Source of the DNA: an uncultured Actinomycetes bacterium
GTDB taxonomy: Bacteria; Actinomycetota; Actinomycetes; Nanopelagicales; Nanopelagicaceae
Direction: 5' to 3'
DNA length: 9,574 nt
Assembly: GCA_903899145.1 (NCBI GenBank)
Contig: CAIUHY010000015.1
Coordinates: forward strand, 1 to 9,574
Shown: positions 6,717 through 9,574 of the stretch, in pieces
How positions within the stretch are numbered: position 1 is the stretch's first letter
Layout of the letters: each line of letters begins with the position of its first letter
Translations under genes and position numbers: made by a program
Notes under the pieces: generated by a model
The model's database searches: none
Seen by the model: the letters and a program-made list of their open reading frames with translations, nothing else
Told to the model about the DNA's origin: nothing

Positions 6717-9553
6717 GTACAGATCGCCTCATCATTCGCGGAGCTCGCGAGCATAACCTCAAAGATGTCTCCTTAGACCTTCCACGGAATTCACTGATCG
6801 TCTTTACCGGACTGTCTGGCTCTGGAAAATCATCACTTGCCTTTGACACAATTTTTGCTGAAGGCCAACGTCGGTACGTTGAGTCACTCTCAGCATATGC
6901 ACGCCAATTTCTTGGCCAGATGGATAAGCCTGATGTTGATTTTATTGAAGGCTTGTCACCTGCAGTTTCCATTGATCAGAAGTCAACCAATCGAAATCCG
7001 CGATCAACTGTTGGAACTATCACGGAAGTTTATGACTATTTGCGTCTTCTATTCGCTCGCGCAGGAAGGCCGCACTGTCCTAGCTGTGGCAAGCCCATTG
7101 CAAGACAGACACCACAAAATATTGTCGATCAAATTCTTGAATTAGACGAGGGCTCTCGCTTTCAAGTGCTAGCGCCGGTTGTTCGAGAGAGAAAAGGTGA
7201 GTTCGTTGATCTCTTTACTGATTTTACAACTCAGGGCTTCTCTAGAGCGCGTGTAGATGGGACTGTATATCCCCTAAACGAAGTACCAAAACTTAAGAAG
7301 CAAGAGAAACACTCAATTGAAGTTGTTGTTGACCGCCTTGCTGTGAAGAAAGAGTCAAAGTCGCGCATAACTGACTCAATTGAAACTGCACTGAAGTTAG
7401 CAAATGGCCTTGTTGTATTGGACTTTGTCGATTTAAAACCTGCAGATCCTTTAAAGGAGAAAGTATTTTCTGAGCACATGGCCTGCCATGACTGCGGTCT
7501 TTCATTTGAAGAGATGGAGCCTCGCTCATTTTCTTTTAACTCACCATTTGGCGCTTGCCCAGATTGCACAGGTATCGGAACAAGGCTTGAAGTTGATGAG
7601 GAGTTAGTTGTTCCAGATGATTCACTTTCACTAGCTGATGGCGCGATTGCACCTTGGTCTGGCGGGCAGTCTGCCGAGTACTTCAATCGCCTGCTTGTTG
7701 GGCTTGCAGAAGATATGAAATTTTCTATGGATGTACCATGGAAAAAGCTTTCAATCAAGGCAAAGCAAGCAGTACTGCATGGTTCAGATTATGAAGTACA
7801 CGTAAAATATAAGAATCGCTACGGCCGAGTCCGCAATTATTCAACAGGCTTTGAAGGTGTTATAGGTTTTATTCAACGTAAGCATTCTGAAACTGACTCA
7901 GACTTTAGTCGCGAAAAGTATGAAGCTTATATGCGTGAAACTCCTTGCCCTGTATGCAAGGGCGCTAGGTTGAAACCAGAAGTTCTGGCAGTAACTCTTG
8001 GTGGGAAAAATATTTGGCAGATATGTGAACTTTCAATCGCTGAGTGTGCGGTTTTTTTAAAGAAGATCTCTCTCAATGCCCGTGAGAAAAAGATTGCTGA
8101 TCGTGTTCTTAAAGAGGTGCATGCACGCCTTGGATTTTTACTCGATGTAGGTCTTGATTACCTATCGCTGGAGCGTCCAGCGGCAACTTTGTCTGGGGGA
8201 GAAGCACAGCGCATTCGCCTTGCAACACAGATTGGATCAGGGCTTACTGGTGTTCTCTACGTATTAGATGAACCAAGTATTGGGTTGCATCAGCGAGATA
8301 ACCGTAGATTAATTGATACCCTCATGCGTCTTCGGGATTTAGGTAACACTCTTATCGTTGTTGAGCATGATGAAGACACTATTCGTGTGGCAGATTGGAT
8401 TGTAGATATCGGTCCTGGAGCAGGGGAACATGGAGGAAAAGTTGTCTCCTCTGGTGATTATGCAGCGCTTATCAGTGCCCCTGAATCCATTACAGGCGAT
8501 TACCTCTCAGGACGCAAATCAATCCCTATCCCTAAAAAACGTCGCACTTCTGATGCTAAGAGAGTCCTCGTTATTAAGGAAGCAAAAGAGAATAATCTTA
8601 AAAATATTGACGTCTCCTTTCCTCTAGGAGTATTTACTGCAGTTACAGGAGTAAGTGGTTCAGGAAAGTCCACTCTCGTAAATGACATCTTGTATTCAGT
8701 ATTAGCTAATAAACTTAATGGCGCTCGAATCGTTCCAGGCCGTCATAGAGCAATCTCAGGAATCGATCAATTAGATAAAGTCGTACATGTCGATCAATCA
8801 CCGATTGGAAGGACCCCACGTTCTAATCCTGCAACATACACAGGAGTTTTCGACAAGGTACGTGCCCTTTTTGCAGAGACTGCTGAAGCAAAAATTAGGG
8901 GATACCAACAAGGTCGTTTCTCCTTTAACGTTAAAGGCGGGCGCTGCGAGAATTGTTCTGGGGATGGAACAATTACTATTGAAATGAACTTCCTTCCAGA
9001 TGTTTATGTTCCATGTGAGGTCTGCCATGGGGCACGCTATAACCGTGAAACACTTGAAGTTCGATATAAAGCAAAGACAATCTCAGAAGTTCTTGATATG
9101 CCGATTGAAGAAGCGTCTAAGTTCTTTGAATCAGTTCCAGCTATTGCTCGCTATCTGACAACCCTCAACGATGTTGGTCTCGGATATGTGAGGTTAGGCC
9201 AGTCAGCTCCAACTCTCTCCGGAGGCGAAGCACAGCGTGTAAAGTTAGCAACAGAACTTCAACGTAGATCGACAGGCCGCACAATCTATGTATTAGATGA
9301 ACCAACAACTGGCCTTCACTTTGAAGATGTGAGAAAACTGCTTCTTGTGCTCAACCGTTTGGTCGATACTGGGAATTCGGTTATTGTCATTGAGCATAAT
9401 TTAGATGTTATTAAGTCTGCTGACTGGGTTATTGATATGGGTCCAGAAGGTGGCGCCGGCGGAGGAACAGTCATTGCAGAAGGCACGCCAGAAGTTGTTG
9501 CTAAAGATGCAAAGAGTTATACAGGAAAATTCTTGGCAGAAGTGTTGAAGTAG
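6713..9553 (+). CDS. uvrA: Excinuclease ABC subunit A, UvrA
   Basis: Damage-recognition ATPase of nucleotide excision repair, a dimer with two ABC-type ATPase modules per chain. The 946-aa product matches the family length. Module 1 has Walker A GLSGSGKS (33-40), signature LSGGEAQR (493-500) and Walker B VLDEPSIGL (517-525). Module 2 has Walker A GVSGSGKS (646-653), signature LSGGEAQR (835-842) and Walker B VLDEPTTGL (860-868). Paired CxxC zinc ligands are intact: 122/125 with 412/415, 258/261 with 282/285, and 745/748 with 768/771, the last pairs 19 residues apart as in E. coli. The UvrB-binding and insertion domains lie between 120 and 410. The ATG at 6713 overlaps the uvrB stop (ATGA) and has a strong ribosome binding site. 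No residue expected for activity is missing. No terminator follows in the 21 bases left in the window. Confidence 0.98.
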   Translation: MSTDRLIIRGAREHNLKDVSLDLPRNSLIVFTGLSGSGKSSLAFDTIFAEGQRRYVESLSAYARQFLGQMDKPDVDFIEGLSPAVSIDQKSTNRNPRSTVGTITEVYDYLRLLFARAGRPHCPSCGKPIARQTPQNIVDQILELDEGSRFQVLAPVVRERKGEFVDLFTDFTTQGFSRARVDGTVYPLNEVPKLKKQEKHSIEVVVDRLAVKKESKSRITDSIETALKLANGLVVLDFVDLKPADPLKEKVFSEHMACHDCGLSFEEMEPRSFSFNSPFGACPDCTGIGTRLEVDEELVVPDDSLSLADGAIAPWSGGQSAEYFNRLLVGLAEDMKFSMDVPWKKLSIKAKQAVLHGSDYEVHVKYKNRYGRVRNYSTGFEGVIGFIQRKHSETDSDFSREKYEAYMRETPCPVCKGARLKPEVLAVTLGGKNIWQICELSIAECAVFLKKISLNAREKKIADRVLKEVHARLGFLLDVGLDYLSLERPAATLSGGEAQRIRLATQIGSGLTGVLYVLDEPSIGLHQRDNRRLIDTLMRLRDLGNTLIVVEHDEDTIRVADWIVDIGPGAGEHGGKVVSSGDYAALISAPESITGDYLSGRKSIPIPKKRRTSDAKRVLVIKEAKENNLKNIDVSFPLGVFTAVTGVSGSGKSTLVNDILYSVLANKLNGARIVPGRHRAISGIDQLDKVVHVDQSPIGRTPRSNPATYTGVFDKVRALFAETAEAKIRGYQQGRFSFNVKGGRCENCSGDGTITIEMNFLPDVYVPCEVCHGARYNRETLEVRYKAKTISEVLDMPIEEASKFFESVPAIARYLTTLNDVGLGYVRLGQSAPTLSGGEAQRVKLATELQRRSTGRTIYVLDEPTTGLHFEDVRKLLLVLNRLVDTGNSVIVIEHNLDVIKSADWVIDMGPEGGAGGGTVIAEGTPEVVAKDAKSYTGKFLAEVLK

Positions 9554-9563
9554 TTGAAAAGCA

Positions 9564-9574
9564 ATGAGCAATCC
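9564..9574 (+). CDS. Possible start of the next gene (perhaps uvrC), cut by the window edge
   Basis: An ATG lies 10 nt after the uvrA stop, preceded by a weak purine stretch (GAAAAG). It opens a frame reading M-S-N before the window ends, with the next two bases CC implying Pro. Actinobacterial UvrC often starts M-x-x-P and lies downstream of uvrA, so uvrC is a reasonable guess. Eleven bases cannot prove a gene. Confidence 0.3.

Noticed and set aside
7231..7758. 175-codon open frame on the minus strand inside uvrA
   Set aside because: It is fully antisense to conserved UvrA sequence, has low-complexity Ser-rich translation and no recognisable domain; it is a codon-usage shadow.
8193..9243. 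Repeated LSGGEAQR-coding segments in uvrA as a possible DNA repeat
   Set aside because: These are the ABC signature motifs of the two homologous ATPase modules, expected in every UvrA.

Overview
The window is a compact stretch of bacterial housekeeping chromosome. The order polA, rpsA, coaE, uvrB, uvrA is typical of Actinobacteria. Three protein details agree with this: an S1 protein with four S1 domains and a conserved aromatic/acidic tail, a UvrB starting MRPV, and a PolA with tyrosine at the sugar-selecting O-helix position. Base composition is moderate (about mid-40s % GC by eye, not computed), genes are tightly packed, and at least two starts look leaderless. I infer a streamlined, lower-GC actinobacterium such as the freshwater acI/Nanopelagicales lineage. 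No RNA gene or marker here proves that assignment.

Layout: (1) Positions 1-1289 hold the 3' part of polA (+), covering the polymerase domain; its 5' half lies outside the window. (2) Positions 1275-2456 hold an MFS transporter (-) that converges on polA and overlaps its end by 15 bp. (3) Positions 2457-2559 are a divergent intergenic region with two promoters, one per direction, whose elements interleave. (4) Positions 2560-3918 hold rpsA (+), starting at TTG and ended by a strong UUCG-loop hairpin terminator at 3930-3958. (5) Positions 4021-9553 hold a likely operon coaE-uvrB-uvrA (+). It is driven by a promoter whose -10 lies 7 nt before the coaE GTG. The coaE/uvrB stop and start share one base and uvrB/uvrA overlap by 4 nt. 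(6) At 9564 a new reading frame begins and leaves the window at once; its first residues would fit uvrC.

How the genes fit together: UvrA finds DNA distortions and loads UvrB, which with UvrC carries out nucleotide excision repair; PolA fills the gap after excision. CoaE makes coenzyme A and RpsA serves translation initiation, so their linkage to repair genes is genomic rather than functional. No non-coding stretch exceeds about 105 bases.

I found no mobile element, CRISPR array, tRNA/rRNA or unknown multi-gene system. The points of interest are regulatory: leaderless starts, interleaved divergent promoters, and an unusual pyrimidine-rich leader and palindromic TTG start on rpsA.
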